Origin: Pueribacillus sp041725775
GTDB taxonomy: Bacteria; Bacillota; Bacilli; Bacillales; UBA6769
Reading direction: 5' to 3'
NCBI RefSeq assembly: GCF_041725775.1
Contig: NZ_JBEUEL010000003.1
Location: forward strand, 62,001-126,000
DNA: 64,000 nt
The notes beneath the pieces were generated by a model. That model was not told the DNA's origin. It did no database searches and saw only the letters and a list, made by a program, of their open reading frames with translations. Below, piece by piece: positions 44,025 to 51,716 of this stretch (position 1 is its first letter; every line of letters begins with the position of its first letter). The position numbers and the translations under genes were made by a program.

Positions 44025-44540
44025 ATGGGATTTGAGCTTGGAGAGTACCATGATCGAGAACATTTAAAAGAGATGATCGATCAATTTTCACCTGAGCAAT
44101 TAGAAAGTCTCCATTTTTACATGAACATTTTAAATAAAGGGTTTTCAGGTAGGAGGGGACCTGAAGGCAAGGTCATTCGAGGCTTTATCGATCTTTCAAT
44201 TGAACGAACAGGGGATTGGAAAACAGTTGCTACACTCCCGCTTCGGTGGGAAATGTACAATGGTCTTGGGATTGTGCATGGAGGGATAATGGCGACATTT
44301 ATTGATAATGCAATGGGAACGACACTGTTTATGTGTCATCCTAACGAACTTGTTCAGCAAGTGACCGTTGATTTAAACATTCACTATTTAAAAGGGGCTA
44401 AAGGGAAAAAACTTATGGCAGAAACAGAGCTTATTCAAGCCGGGAGAAGTATCGCTGTGTTGGACTGTGATGTCCGAGATGAAAAAGATGACATTGTTTC
44501 AAAAGCTACGGGTACGTTTCGAGTGTGGACAAAATCATAA
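44025..44540 (+). CDS. PaaI-family hotdog thioesterase
   Basis: 171 aa with a ~40-residue helical N-terminal extension, then a hotdog fold with LGIVHGGIMATFIDNAMGTT (near 82-101; HGG active-site loop). Hydrolyses acyl-CoA, perhaps to release CoA from dead-end intermediates. RBS AGGGAG; 23 bp after the ligase stop. Confidence 0.82.
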   Translation: MGFELGEYHDREHLKEMIDQFSPEQLESLHFYMNILNKGFSGRRGPEGKVIRGFIDLSIERTGDWKTVATLPLRWEMYNGLGIVHGGIMATFIDNAMGTTLFMCHPNELVQQVTVDLNIHYLKGAKGKKLMAETELIQAGRSIAVLDCDVRDEKDDIVSKATGTFRVWTKS

Positions 44541-44553
44541 CGAGGTGAATGAA

Positions 44554-45741
44554 ATGGATTTATCGTTTACGCCAGAACAAGAACAATATCGTCAACGTGT
44601 TCGCGAGTGGTTGCTAGAAAATATTCCAGAAGGTTGGGGGACGCCTCAGTTTGAATGGCCAGATGATGAAAAAGAACGAGGAGCGTTATTGCGCGAATGG
44701 GATCGCAAGCTATACGAAGGCGGATTCGCGGGTATTTCTTGGCCGAAAGAATATGGTGGGCAAGGGTTAACACACGTTGAAGAAATTATTTATGACGAAG
44801 AAGCTGGAAAATTAAATGCTCCAGGCGGCATTAACGTGTTAGGAAAATTATTACTCGGTCCGACGTTGCTTCTTTTCGGGTCAGAAGAGCAGAAACAACG
44901 GTTCCTTCCGCCATTATTGCGAGGTGATGAAGTATGGTGTCAAGGCTTCTCTGAACCGAACGCTGGATCTGACTTAGCTGCCTTGCAAACGAGAGCGGAA
45001 CTAGATGGTGATGAGTGGGTAATTAATGGGCAGAAAGTATGGACGAGTTATGCTCATCACGCGGATTGGTGTTTCGTACTTGCAAGAACGGATCAAGAAG
45101 CGCCGAAGCATAAAGGCATTTCATTTTTTCTCGTACCGATGGACAGTGAAGGTGTTACGGTACGTCCACTCGTTCAATTAAATAAAAATAGAGATTTTAA
45201 CGAAGTGTTTTTTGATAATGTTAGAATCTCGAAAGATCACGTCGTCGGTGGTGTGAATAACGGTTGGAAAGTTGCAATGGGGACGCTTGGATTTGAGCGT
45301 GGTACGCTAGCGCTCGGTCGTCAAGTCCGGTTCCAAAATGAATTTAATGAGCTTGCGCAGCTTGCTGGAGAAATGCGGGCAGCTGACGGCACGCTTGTTA
45401 AAGATAATCCATATTTCCGACAGCGTCTCGTAGAAATTTTTAATGACATACGCATCATGCGCTATCACGGTTTAAAAACGATTAGCCAATTACTTAATGA
45501 AGGGAAGCTAGGACCCGAAGCATCGCTTCAAAAGCTATTTTGGACGACGATGCATGTAAATTTAGGCGAGGTAGCAATGGAAGTGCTTGGAGCGGAATCT
45601 CCTTACTGGGGTAAAGATAGTGCCAGTCGTGGAAAGATGCAAGATGTATATTTTTCATCGCGGGGAGCGACGATTTATGCAGGCTCGACGCAAATTCAAA
45701 AAAATATCATTGCCGAGAGAATTCTCGGAATGCCTAGGTAA
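44554..45741 (+). CDS. Acyl-CoA dehydrogenase, large subunit of a likely heteromeric pair
   Basis: 395 aa. Full ACAD fold with FAD/substrate segments WCQGFSEPNAGSDLAALQTR and VINGQKVWTSYAH. The C-terminal motif reads YAGSTQIQKNIIAERILGMP: alanine stands where classical medium/short-chain enzymes have the catalytic glutamate (Y-E-G-T), and the end matches the branch found in heteromeric enzymes. The ATG at 44554 follows GAGGTG by 6 bp; the longer frame starts inside the thioesterase gene. The partner follows after 14 bp. Confidence 0.88.
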   Translation: MDLSFTPEQEQYRQRVREWLLENIPEGWGTPQFEWPDDEKERGALLREWDRKLYEGGFAGISWPKEYGGQGLTHVEEIIYDEEAGKLNAPGGINVLGKLLLGPTLLLFGSEEQKQRFLPPLLRGDEVWCQGFSEPNAGSDLAALQTRAELDGDEWVINGQKVWTSYAHHADWCFVLARTDQEAPKHKGISFFLVPMDSEGVTVRPLVQLNKNRDFNEVFFDNVRISKDHVVGGVNNGWKVAMGTLGFERGTLALGRQVRFQNEFNELAQLAGEMRAADGTLVKDNPYFRQRLVEIFNDIRIMRYHGLKTISQLLNEGKLGPEASLQKLFWTTMHVNLGEVAMEVLGAESPYWGKDSASRGKMQDVYFSSRGATIYAGSTQIQKNIIAERILGMPR

Positions 45742-45755
45742 GGAGTGACGATAAC

Positions 45756-46865
45756 ATGTTTTTTGGTTTTAATGAAGAAGAGAAAATGGTGCAAAAAAGT
45801 GTCAAAGATATGCTTGAAAATCATTGCTCGACAGAACATGTGCGTCAGTTTATGGACAATCCAACTGTTTCTGAAAAAATAAAAGAATTATTTGGTCAAC
45901 AAGGATTGCTTGGGATAGTAGAACAAGACGATGAAATGATAACCGGTGTGACTTATGCAATTTTAATTGCTCAAGAAGCAGGTCGGGCGCTCTTACCTTT
46001 TCCACTGCTTGAAAATATGGCGGGATTGTATGCGCTGAAAACATGCAAGCAACACGATGCTTTAATTGATGAAGTTGAAGCTGGAAAAACGATGCTAACG
46101 ATTGCATGGAGACCGAAAGAGGCGCTCGCGATAAAAACAACGGACGGATATTCACTTTCAGGCGTACTTGAAGAAGTTCCGTTTGCTGCTGATGCAGACA
46201 AAATCATTGCTTCTGTACGGTTTGCTGGTGCAGGTTATACACCGAGCGAGGAGGAAACGGTCGTTGTCCTTGATCGGAATAGTGATGCGATCAGCATGCG
46301 GAAACGAAATGGATTTGACGAAACGTATCCGATTTATGACGTTACGTTACACAATTATTCACTGCAAGAAAGCAACGTTGTCCAAGGAATCGGAATGGGT
46401 GTCGGACATACGCTCATGGAAAAAGTACAACAACTCGGTGCACTATTGCTCGCTTCTGAAATGGTCGGAGCATCAGAACGTGCTCTTTATGATACAGTTG
46501 CATATACGAAAGAACGAAAGCAGTTCGGTGTTGTTATCGGAACGTTTCAAGCGTTAAAGCATATGGCTGCTGATATGTATTTGCTCGTTGAAAGTGCGAA
46601 ATCAGCAGTAGAATATGCTGCATGGGCACTTGAAGCTGGAGATGAGGAAGCAGACTTAGCAGTTTCTATTGCAAAATCGTATGCTTCAAAAGCGGCTAAA
46701 AAAGTAACCGGTGATGCGATTCAAATGCAAGGAGGAATTGGATTTACGTGGGAAAATGATATGCATCTCTTTTTTAAGAGAGCAACAAGAAGTGCATCGT
46801 TACTAGGTGATACGTACGAACATAATGAAAAAATTGCACAAGTGGCAATCGATCGTCTGTCGTAA
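45756..46865 (+). CDS. Acyl-CoA dehydrogenase, small subunit of a likely heteromeric pair
   Basis: 369 aa. ACAD fold with a divergent N terminus and a C-terminal IQMQGGIGFTWENDMHLFFK followed by LLGDTYEHNEKIA in place of the GTxEIQ/FAD motif. This is the pattern of the second chain in alpha2beta2 acyl-CoA dehydrogenases of actinobacterial steroid side-chain catabolism. RBS AAGGAG; 14 bp after the partner gene. A transposon remnant begins 19 bp after the stop. Confidence 0.87.
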   Translation: MFFGFNEEEKMVQKSVKDMLENHCSTEHVRQFMDNPTVSEKIKELFGQQGLLGIVEQDDEMITGVTYAILIAQEAGRALLPFPLLENMAGLYALKTCKQHDALIDEVEAGKTMLTIAWRPKEALAIKTTDGYSLSGVLEEVPFAADADKIIASVRFAGAGYTPSEEETVVVLDRNSDAISMRKRNGFDETYPIYDVTLHNYSLQESNVVQGIGMGVGHTLMEKVQQLGALLLASEMVGASERALYDTVAYTKERKQFGVVIGTFQALKHMAADMYLLVESAKSAVEYAAWALEAGDEEADLAVSIAKSYASKAAKKVTGDAIQMQGGIGFTWENDMHLFFKRATRSASLLGDTYEHNEKIAQVAIDRLS

Positions 46866-46884
46866 TTGTAGAATCATGTTTAAC

Positions 46885-47098
46885 TTAATTTCCGAAAGAA
46901 GTCTCCCATCCTCAAGGAATAGAAAAAGAAATTCCGTCGCCCGAACGTGTGTATAAGTGTTCTTGCGGCTTTGTATTCGATCGTGATCACAATTCAGCAA
47001 TCAATATCAAAAATGAAGGATTGCGCTTATTAGCATAAAGAACATAAGCCCCCACTTCAAGCGACCCGTAAGGGTGGTAAGTGGTGGGAGCAGTTCAC
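46885..47098 (+). mobile_element. IS200/IS605-type remnant, copy 2: TnpB C-terminal tail plus right end
   Basis: 214 bp, near-identical to 22452-22695. The frame ending at 47038 carries PERVYKCSCGFVFDRDHNS then AINIKNEGLRLLA. Relative to copy 1 it has a few substitutions and lacks 31 nt between the TnpB stop and the right-end hairpin. The unit starts at the same TTAATTTCCG and ends at the same GGGAGCAGTTCAC. It sits between the acyl-CoA dehydrogenase stop and that operon's terminator. Confidence 0.8.
47051..47098 (+). ncRNA. Omega-RNA (reRNA) 3' scaffold remnant, copy 2
   Basis: CCCACTT (47051-47057) pairs with AAGTGG-T-GGG (47079-47088), with an inner ACCC/GGGT helix. It ends at TTCAC (47094-47098). 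The adjacent putative guide region coincides with a terminator hairpin (47099-47118). Being downstream of an active operon it is probably co-transcribed. Confidence 0.55.
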
Positions 47099-47127
47099 GA
47101 CACGTTCTTACGCGTGTCTTGTTTTTT
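47099..47127 (+). terminator. Terminator after the acyl-CoA dehydrogenase pair
   Basis: GACACG (47099-47104) / CGTGTC (47113-47118) with an 8-nt loop, followed by TTGTTTTTT. It begins at the base next to the right end of the transposon remnant. Confidence 0.7.
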
Positions 47128-47199
47128 CGCATTTGTTATAAACAAAGGATGTTTGTTTCCATTTGAACGAGTGATGTTACATTGAGGAGGAAGAGAGGA

Positions 47200-48372
47200 A
47201 TGTCAATAAAACGCACCGCTGCAATCGTCGGAGTTGCGGAACATGATTTAGAAAAAGGAAAAGTTCCAGGTGGGAAAACAGTGCTTCAAATGCAAGCGAC
47301 TGTCGCTAAACAAGCACTTGAAGAAGCAGGTTTGACGAAAGATGATGTTGATGGATTGTTTGTTGCGGGTTCATGGGGGTTGCCTGGAGTTGGGCTTATG
47401 CCAAGTGTAACGATGGCGGAATATTTAGGAATTCGTCCTCGTTATACCGATTCAACAAATATCGGGGGCTCTTCATTTGAAGCGCATGTCGGACATGCAG
47501 CTGCAGCGATTCAAGCAGGGCTTTGTGATGTAGCGCTTATTTTATACGGAAGTACACAACGGTCCAATCGTTCAAGAAATTTAAGTGCTGGACGTCCTTC
47601 TGAATATACTGCTCAATTTGAAAGCATTTGGGGTATGCCAGCTCCAGTCGGAGCGTATGCGATGGCAGCACATCGTCATATGCATGAATATGGAACGACG
47701 AGCGAACAACTTGCGGAAATTGCGGTGTCGACGAGAAAATGGGCACAGTTAAATCCACGAGCGATGTACCGGGATGAAATAACGGTTACTGATGTTTTAC
47801 AATCTCCGCTCATATGTGAGCCGCTTCATTTATTGGATTGTTGTCTTGTGACAGACGGTGCAGGTGCAGTCGTCATTACATCAGCGGAGCGAACCCGTGA
47901 CTGTAAAACAACACCTGTCTGGATTTTAGGGCACGGTGAAGCACATACACATTCACTCATTAGCAGCATGCCGGATCTCACACTGACGACGGCGAAAGAA
48001 TCAGGACAACGTGCATTTGAAATGGCGGGTGTCACTCATGAAGACATTGACATTGCGCAAATTTATGACTCATTTACGATAACTGTTCTTATCACACTCG
48101 AGTCGCTCGGGTTTTGTAAACCTGGAGAAGGAGTTGATTTTGTGGCCAATGGTCGAACGGCTCCAGGTGGAGATTTTCCAATGAATACGAACGGAGGTGG
48201 GTTATCTTACGCCCATCCAGGTATGTATGGCATCTTTTTAATAATCGAAGCCGTTCAGCAATTACGTGGTGAATGTGGAGACCGTCAAGTATCAGATGCA
48301 AAGCTAGCTCTTGTGAATGGCACAGGCGGCGTCCTTTCATCAACAGCAACGTGTATTTTAGGGAGGGACTAA
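47200..48372 (+). CDS. Thiolase-fold protein lacking the nucleophilic cysteine (SCP-x/Ltp-like)
   Basis: 390 aa. Thiolase superfamily, SCP2/lipid-transfer type. The site of the usual nucleophilic Cys (CASG-type motif) reads TNIGGSSFEAHVG near residues 91-103, so the cysteine is replaced. The C-terminal GGGLSYAHPGMYG and NGTGGVLSS motifs are kept. Homologues of this kind (Ltp2) act as retro-aldolases with a DUF35 partner in steroid side-chain removal, and a DUF35 gene follows here 3 bp later. The ATG at 47200 follows GAGGAGGAAGAG; a longer frame from 47182 overlaps this RBS. Confidence 0.83.
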   Translation: MSIKRTAAIVGVAEHDLEKGKVPGGKTVLQMQATVAKQALEEAGLTKDDVDGLFVAGSWGLPGVGLMPSVTMAEYLGIRPRYTDSTNIGGSSFEAHVGHAAAAIQAGLCDVALILYGSTQRSNRSRNLSAGRPSEYTAQFESIWGMPAPVGAYAMAAHRHMHEYGTTSEQLAEIAVSTRKWAQLNPRAMYRDEITVTDVLQSPLICEPLHLLDCCLVTDGAGAVVITSAERTRDCKTTPVWILGHGEAHTHSLISSMPDLTLTTAKESGQRAFEMAGVTHEDIDIAQIYDSFTITVLITLESLGFCKPGEGVDFVANGRTAPGGDFPMNTNGGGLSYAHPGMYGIFLIIEAVQQLRGECGDRQVSDAKLALVNGTGGVLSSTATCILGRD

Positions 48373-48375
48373 TCT

Positions 48376-48786
48376 ATGCAACATTATGAAAAACCATTGC
48401 CACTCATTGATCATGACACACGTTATTTTTGGAAACAGTGCAAACAGAATAAACTGATGGTACAGCAATGCAAAGATTGCAAACGTCATATTTTTTATCC
48501 ACGCAATATATGCCCGCACTGTATGTCCGATGAAATCGAATGGGTTGAAAGTAGCGGCAAAGGCAAAATCTATTCATACACTGTTGCACATCGAGCAGGC
48601 GGACCCGGATTTCAAGATAATGTTCCGTATATTATCGCTTTAATCGAACTAGATGAAGGCGTGCGGATGATGAGTACGATCGTGAATTGTGACCGTTCTA
48701 AACTTGTTTGTGACATGCCTGTTGAAGTCGTTTTTGATCCAGTGACCGAGGACGTAACATTGCCGAAGTTTCAACCCGTAGTTTAA
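48376..48786 (+). CDS. Zn-ribbon OB-fold protein (DUF35)
   Basis: 136 aa. N-terminal rubredoxin-like zinc ribbon CKDCKRHIFYPRNICPHC (near residues 34-51) and C-terminal OB fold (GKIYSYTVAHRAG; VPYIIALIELDEGVRMMS). DUF35 proteins bind acyl-CoA and partner with thiolase-fold enzymes. 3 bp downstream of the thiolase-fold gene, so the two are probably made as a complex. Confidence 0.88.
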   Translation: MQHYEKPLPLIDHDTRYFWKQCKQNKLMVQQCKDCKRHIFYPRNICPHCMSDEIEWVESSGKGKIYSYTVAHRAGGPGFQDNVPYIIALIELDEGVRMMSTIVNCDRSKLVCDMPVEVVFDPVTEDVTLPKFQPVV

Positions 48787-48791
48787 GTATA

Positions 48792-48828
48792 AAACCCTTT
48801 TCTGTCTTTATTTAACAGAAAAGGGTTT
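48792..48828. terminator. Bidirectional terminator
   Basis: Perfect 14-bp stem AAACCCTTTTCTGT / ACAGAAAAGGGTTT with a 9-nt loop, between the DUF35 gene (+) and the convergent membrane protein (-). Confidence 0.85.
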
Positions 48829-48858
48829 ATATCTTGTACAGTGAACGTATGGTGAACA

Positions 48859-49404
48859 TCACTTGCAATTAATATGTTTCAAATTGTTATTTGCCACGTT
48901 TTCTTCAAAAGTACGCCTATCTAGTTCATGAACTAGTTTTTCTTGATCCTTTCGTTTAATCAGTCCCCATACAATTGCAAATGGAGCAAAATTCATCGCT
49001 TGATTTAGTTTAATAAGTCTTCTCGCATTGACTGTCATCATATGAATGTATTTTTCATCATCATGTAATAAAATTTCTACGAATTTATTAAATTTAATTT
49101 CTATAATTCGATACCCTTCTATGTCCTTCCATTTAATAGGAATTGGATTTTTTGATGATGCGCTTAAAATTAACTCTTCTTTAGTTAAAATCAAGTAAGG
49201 CTCTGAGGAGAAGAATTTTTTAAACCCGACAATGATGACTACAGCAAAAAACAATCCTAAAGTTGCTCCCAAGGCACTGTGAAAGTAGTCTCCATCGTTA
49301 AAAGCAGCTACGCATATTAAAAATCCGAATGCTGAAAATACTATGCCCATAATGAGTAATAAAAAATTCCTTATCTTTGATGGATAAAAATGCAGTTCTT
49401 CCAT
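48859..49404 (-). CDS. Small membrane protein, STM3941-like
   Basis: 181 aa. Two N-terminal transmembrane helices (about 14-35 and 45-63) followed by a PH-like soluble domain (YLILTKEELILSASSKNPIP; WKDIEGYRII). Resembles STM3941-family proteins of unknown function. The ATG at 49404 follows GGAGGG by 7 bp; the GTG at 49419 lies upstream of that RBS. Confidence 0.7.
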   Translation of the reverse strand: MEELHFYPSKIRNFLLLIMGIVFSAFGFLICVAAFNDGDYFHSALGATLGLFFAVVIIVGFKKFFSSEPYLILTKEELILSASSKNPIPIKWKDIEGYRIIEIKFNKFVEILLHDDEKYIHMMTVNARRLIKLNQAMNFAPFAIVWGLIKRKDQEKLVHELDRRTFEENVANNNLKHINCK

Positions 49405-49485
49405 AGTACTTCCCTCCACAGTTGTTTCAGATTGGCTAATATATCATATTTACCACAAGCTACATTTTCGGACAATAAACCTATA

Positions 49486-49516
49486 GATGCAGAACTTTTA
49501 TCATCTGCATTTTTTA
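49486..49516 (+). terminator. Terminator-like hairpin without an upstream gene
   Basis: ATGCAGA (49487-49493) / TCTGCAT (49504-49510) followed by TTTTT. No plus-strand gene lies upstream for 700 bp; it may belong to decayed sequence or a short transcript. Confidence 0.35.
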
Positions 49517-49570
49517 CAATAAAAGACAAAAATCTACATTCTAAGTTGCGTAGTTATTTGAGGTGGTAAC

Positions 49571-49881
49571 GTGTTGGGCAATAATGAATTTCATAAACTT
49601 TATGACCAAATGAACGCTCAAGCGTCAGAATGATTAAAATCATACGGATTTAATTTAACTGTCACCTTTTTTGCCGCTTTAATTTTTTTATGAATCTTTC
49701 ACTGTTAATCCTTTCATTTATGCTGTATCCTTTTGCAAGAATCATTTATGATGACTTAATTTGTTTCAGGTTCCAGACTTTGGTCATTCATTCCCCTCTC
49801 ATTACGGAGAAAGCAGTCATTATAGATCCCTTTCAGCTTTTTTTGATCGGGAGAGGTGAAGGAAAAGATTTAGAGGATTAG
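49571..49881 (+). pseudogene. Broken small membrane protein gene
   Basis: A GTG at 49571 follows GAGGTGG and opens a frame (LGNNEFHKLYDQMNAQASE) that stops at TGA after 21 codons. The sequence carries on with coding character (LKSYGFNLTVTFFAALIFL), stops again and then continues in a shifted frame from 49690 with hydrophobic segment LSLLILSFMLYPFARIIYDD. Together these read like one small two-helix membrane protein interrupted by an in-frame stop and a frameshift. Family not recognised. Confidence 0.4.
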
Positions 49882-50034
49882 CACATACTGACTAACGTAT
49901 GTTCCAACTATAAATGAAAACATCGTTATTTGGATGCATGAAATCTATAAACGAAATGTGCCTGTTTGATGTAAACGAAGCTTTTCTTTTGTTATACTAA
50001 TGTTGGAAATGAATGGAATGTTTAGGAGGATATT

Positions 50035-51093
50035 ATGTTGGACGAACAGTCGAAACAGTTTTTACTTGAATTGTTACAAACCCCTTCCCCTTCTGGACAC
50101 GAAATGGAGATTCAGCAAAAGTGGCTGAACTATGTTAAACCTTTTGCTGATACGATTGAGACAGACTATGCTGGTAATGCAATTGCTGCTCTTAACAAAA
50201 ATGCAAATGTTAAAGTTTTATTAGCAGGGCATTGTGATGAAATTGGCTTTCTTGTGAGGCGAATTGATGACAACGGATTCATTTATGTGGAGAAGCTCGG
50301 GGGCATTAGCCATAAACCTGCGATCGGTATGAAAGTCCAATTTCTTGGAAAAAACTCGATTATCGGCATGATTGGGGTAAATGCGGAACATCATGGCGGT
50401 GTGAAAGACGAATTTAAATTTCATGATTTATTTATCGATATCGGAGCAAAAAGCAAACGCGAAGCACAAGAATACGTTTCAATTGGCGATGTTGCAGTCT
50501 ATAAGCGCGATCCTGAATTACTTCTCAATGAGCGGATTGCTGGTCGGGGTCTCGACAACCGGACAGGTGCATTTATCGTTGCGGAAGTCATGAAGAGGCT
50601 TAGTGATAAAGCTCTTCATGTTGGTGTTTTTGGTGTTAGCACAGTTAATGAAGAAACAAACATGGGGGGCGCTTATTTTGCTGGTGCAAACATTGAACCA
50701 TCGATGGCACTAGCGTTGGATGTCACGTTTGCAACAGATTATCCGAGTGTTGATCGTGGAAAACATGGTGAGATTGATCTTGAAAAAGGCCCCGTACTAG
50801 CCAAAGGGGCACCAATCAATTGGAAGCTTAACGAGCTACTAGAAAAAAGTGCGGAACGGCTAGATATTTCACTGCAATATGAGTTAACACCGAGACGAAC
50901 GGGCACCGATGCTGACCAAATTCGACTGACTGGAAAAGGAGTTCCGATTGCACTTGTTTCGTTGCCATTGCGTTACATGCATTCACCGGTTGAGACTGCA
51001 AGTCTTCAAGATATTGAAGAAGAAATTTCACTTCTCGTCGATTTCATTTCGAATTTAAGTGGGAATGAAAATCTTAAGCCGCTTACGATATAA
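50035..51093 (+). CDS. M42 family glutamyl aminopeptidase/endoglucanase-like peptidase
   Basis: 352 aa. Dinuclear-metal aminopeptidase. Metal ligands are seen in LLAGHCDEIGFL (His near 63), GRGLDNRTG (Asp near 178), STVNEETNMGG (Glu pair near 210), LALDVTFATD (Asp near 233) and MHSPVETA (His near 322). RBS AGGAGG 7 bp before the ATG. Single gene. Confidence 0.9.
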   Translation: MLDEQSKQFLLELLQTPSPSGHEMEIQQKWLNYVKPFADTIETDYAGNAIAALNKNANVKVLLAGHCDEIGFLVRRIDDNGFIYVEKLGGISHKPAIGMKVQFLGKNSIIGMIGVNAEHHGGVKDEFKFHDLFIDIGAKSKREAQEYVSIGDVAVYKRDPELLLNERIAGRGLDNRTGAFIVAEVMKRLSDKALHVGVFGVSTVNEETNMGGAYFAGANIEPSMALALDVTFATDYPSVDRGKHGEIDLEKGPVLAKGAPINWKLNELLEKSAERLDISLQYELTPRRTGTDADQIRLTGKGVPIALVSLPLRYMHSPVETASLQDIEEEISLLVDFISNLSGNENLKPLTI

Positions 51094-51257
51094 GTGAATT
51101 TGTAACGTTTTAACGAGTCCCAAATGTGTAAAAGAATGATCCGGTTAATTGTTCAAAGGACATCATCGCATGTTGAAAACTATGAAAAGTAGTTCAGGTA
51201 GCTTTGTGCATATTTCTTAGGTGTGCTAAAACTTGACTAATTAAACAGTCTCTATAA

Positions 51258-51286
51258 GAAAAAAAGCCTTCACCATTCATGAAGGC
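51258..51286 (-). terminator. Minus-strand terminator
   Basis: GCCTTCA (51266-51272) / TGAAGGC (51280-51286); on the minus strand the stem is followed by TTTTTTT. It terminates the small gene at 51310-51561. Confidence 0.8.
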
Positions 51287-51309
51287 GCAGAACAGAAACA
51301 ATTTGTTTA

Positions 51310-51561
51310 TTACCACCAACCCCAAGGAAGAAATGCGAGAGTGGCAATGGCTCCTAACGGAATCCCGATGGCAAGACCGGCACCGAATCCCCAAAAATAA
51401 ACACCATGGCCACCCGTGCCTCTATCAAGAGGTCGTAAATAAACGTTTTTACGGTCAACTCGGTCGATGATTCCGTGGTGAACGGCACCGTCGTGACACG
51501 TAATTTTAACAGGAACACCGATATTCTTATTGCACATGTTGTAATAATGTTCAGCTGACAT
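51310..51561 (-). CDS. Small protein with Sm/SH3-like strand pattern and glycine-rich hydrophobic tail
   Basis: 83 aa. The N-terminal half (VPVKITCHDGAVHHGIIDRV then NVYLRPL) has the beta pattern of small Sm- or SH3-like barrels; the C-terminal half is Gly-rich and hydrophobic (VYFWGFGAGLAIGIPLGAI) and ends PWGWW. RBS AAAGGAG is 7 bp before the ATG and a strong terminator follows, so it is a real single-gene unit. Similar short proteins occur in spore-formers, some in the spore coat; no function can be given. Confidence 0.7.
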   Translation of the reverse strand: MSAEHYYNMCNKNIGVPVKITCHDGAVHHGIIDRVDRKNVYLRPLDRGTGGHGVYFWGFGAGLAIGIPLGAIATLAFLPWGWW

Positions 51562-51716
51562 ATTGAAACTCCTTTCATTAAGAAAATAGCTTGCTAACTT
51601 ACGTTTACGATCACTATATGGTTGGAATCATGTATTTGTATAGGGAAACTTCTTAGTCAAAGCATGGAATTATTGTTTTAATCGCCTAAATTTAAATGAA
51701 GTAAGGAGTGACCGTT

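Noticed and set aside
47200..48372. Ordinary acetyl-CoA acetyltransferase
   Set aside because: The nucleophilic cysteine motif is replaced by IGGSSF and a DUF35 partner is adjacent, so the classical thiolase label was not used.
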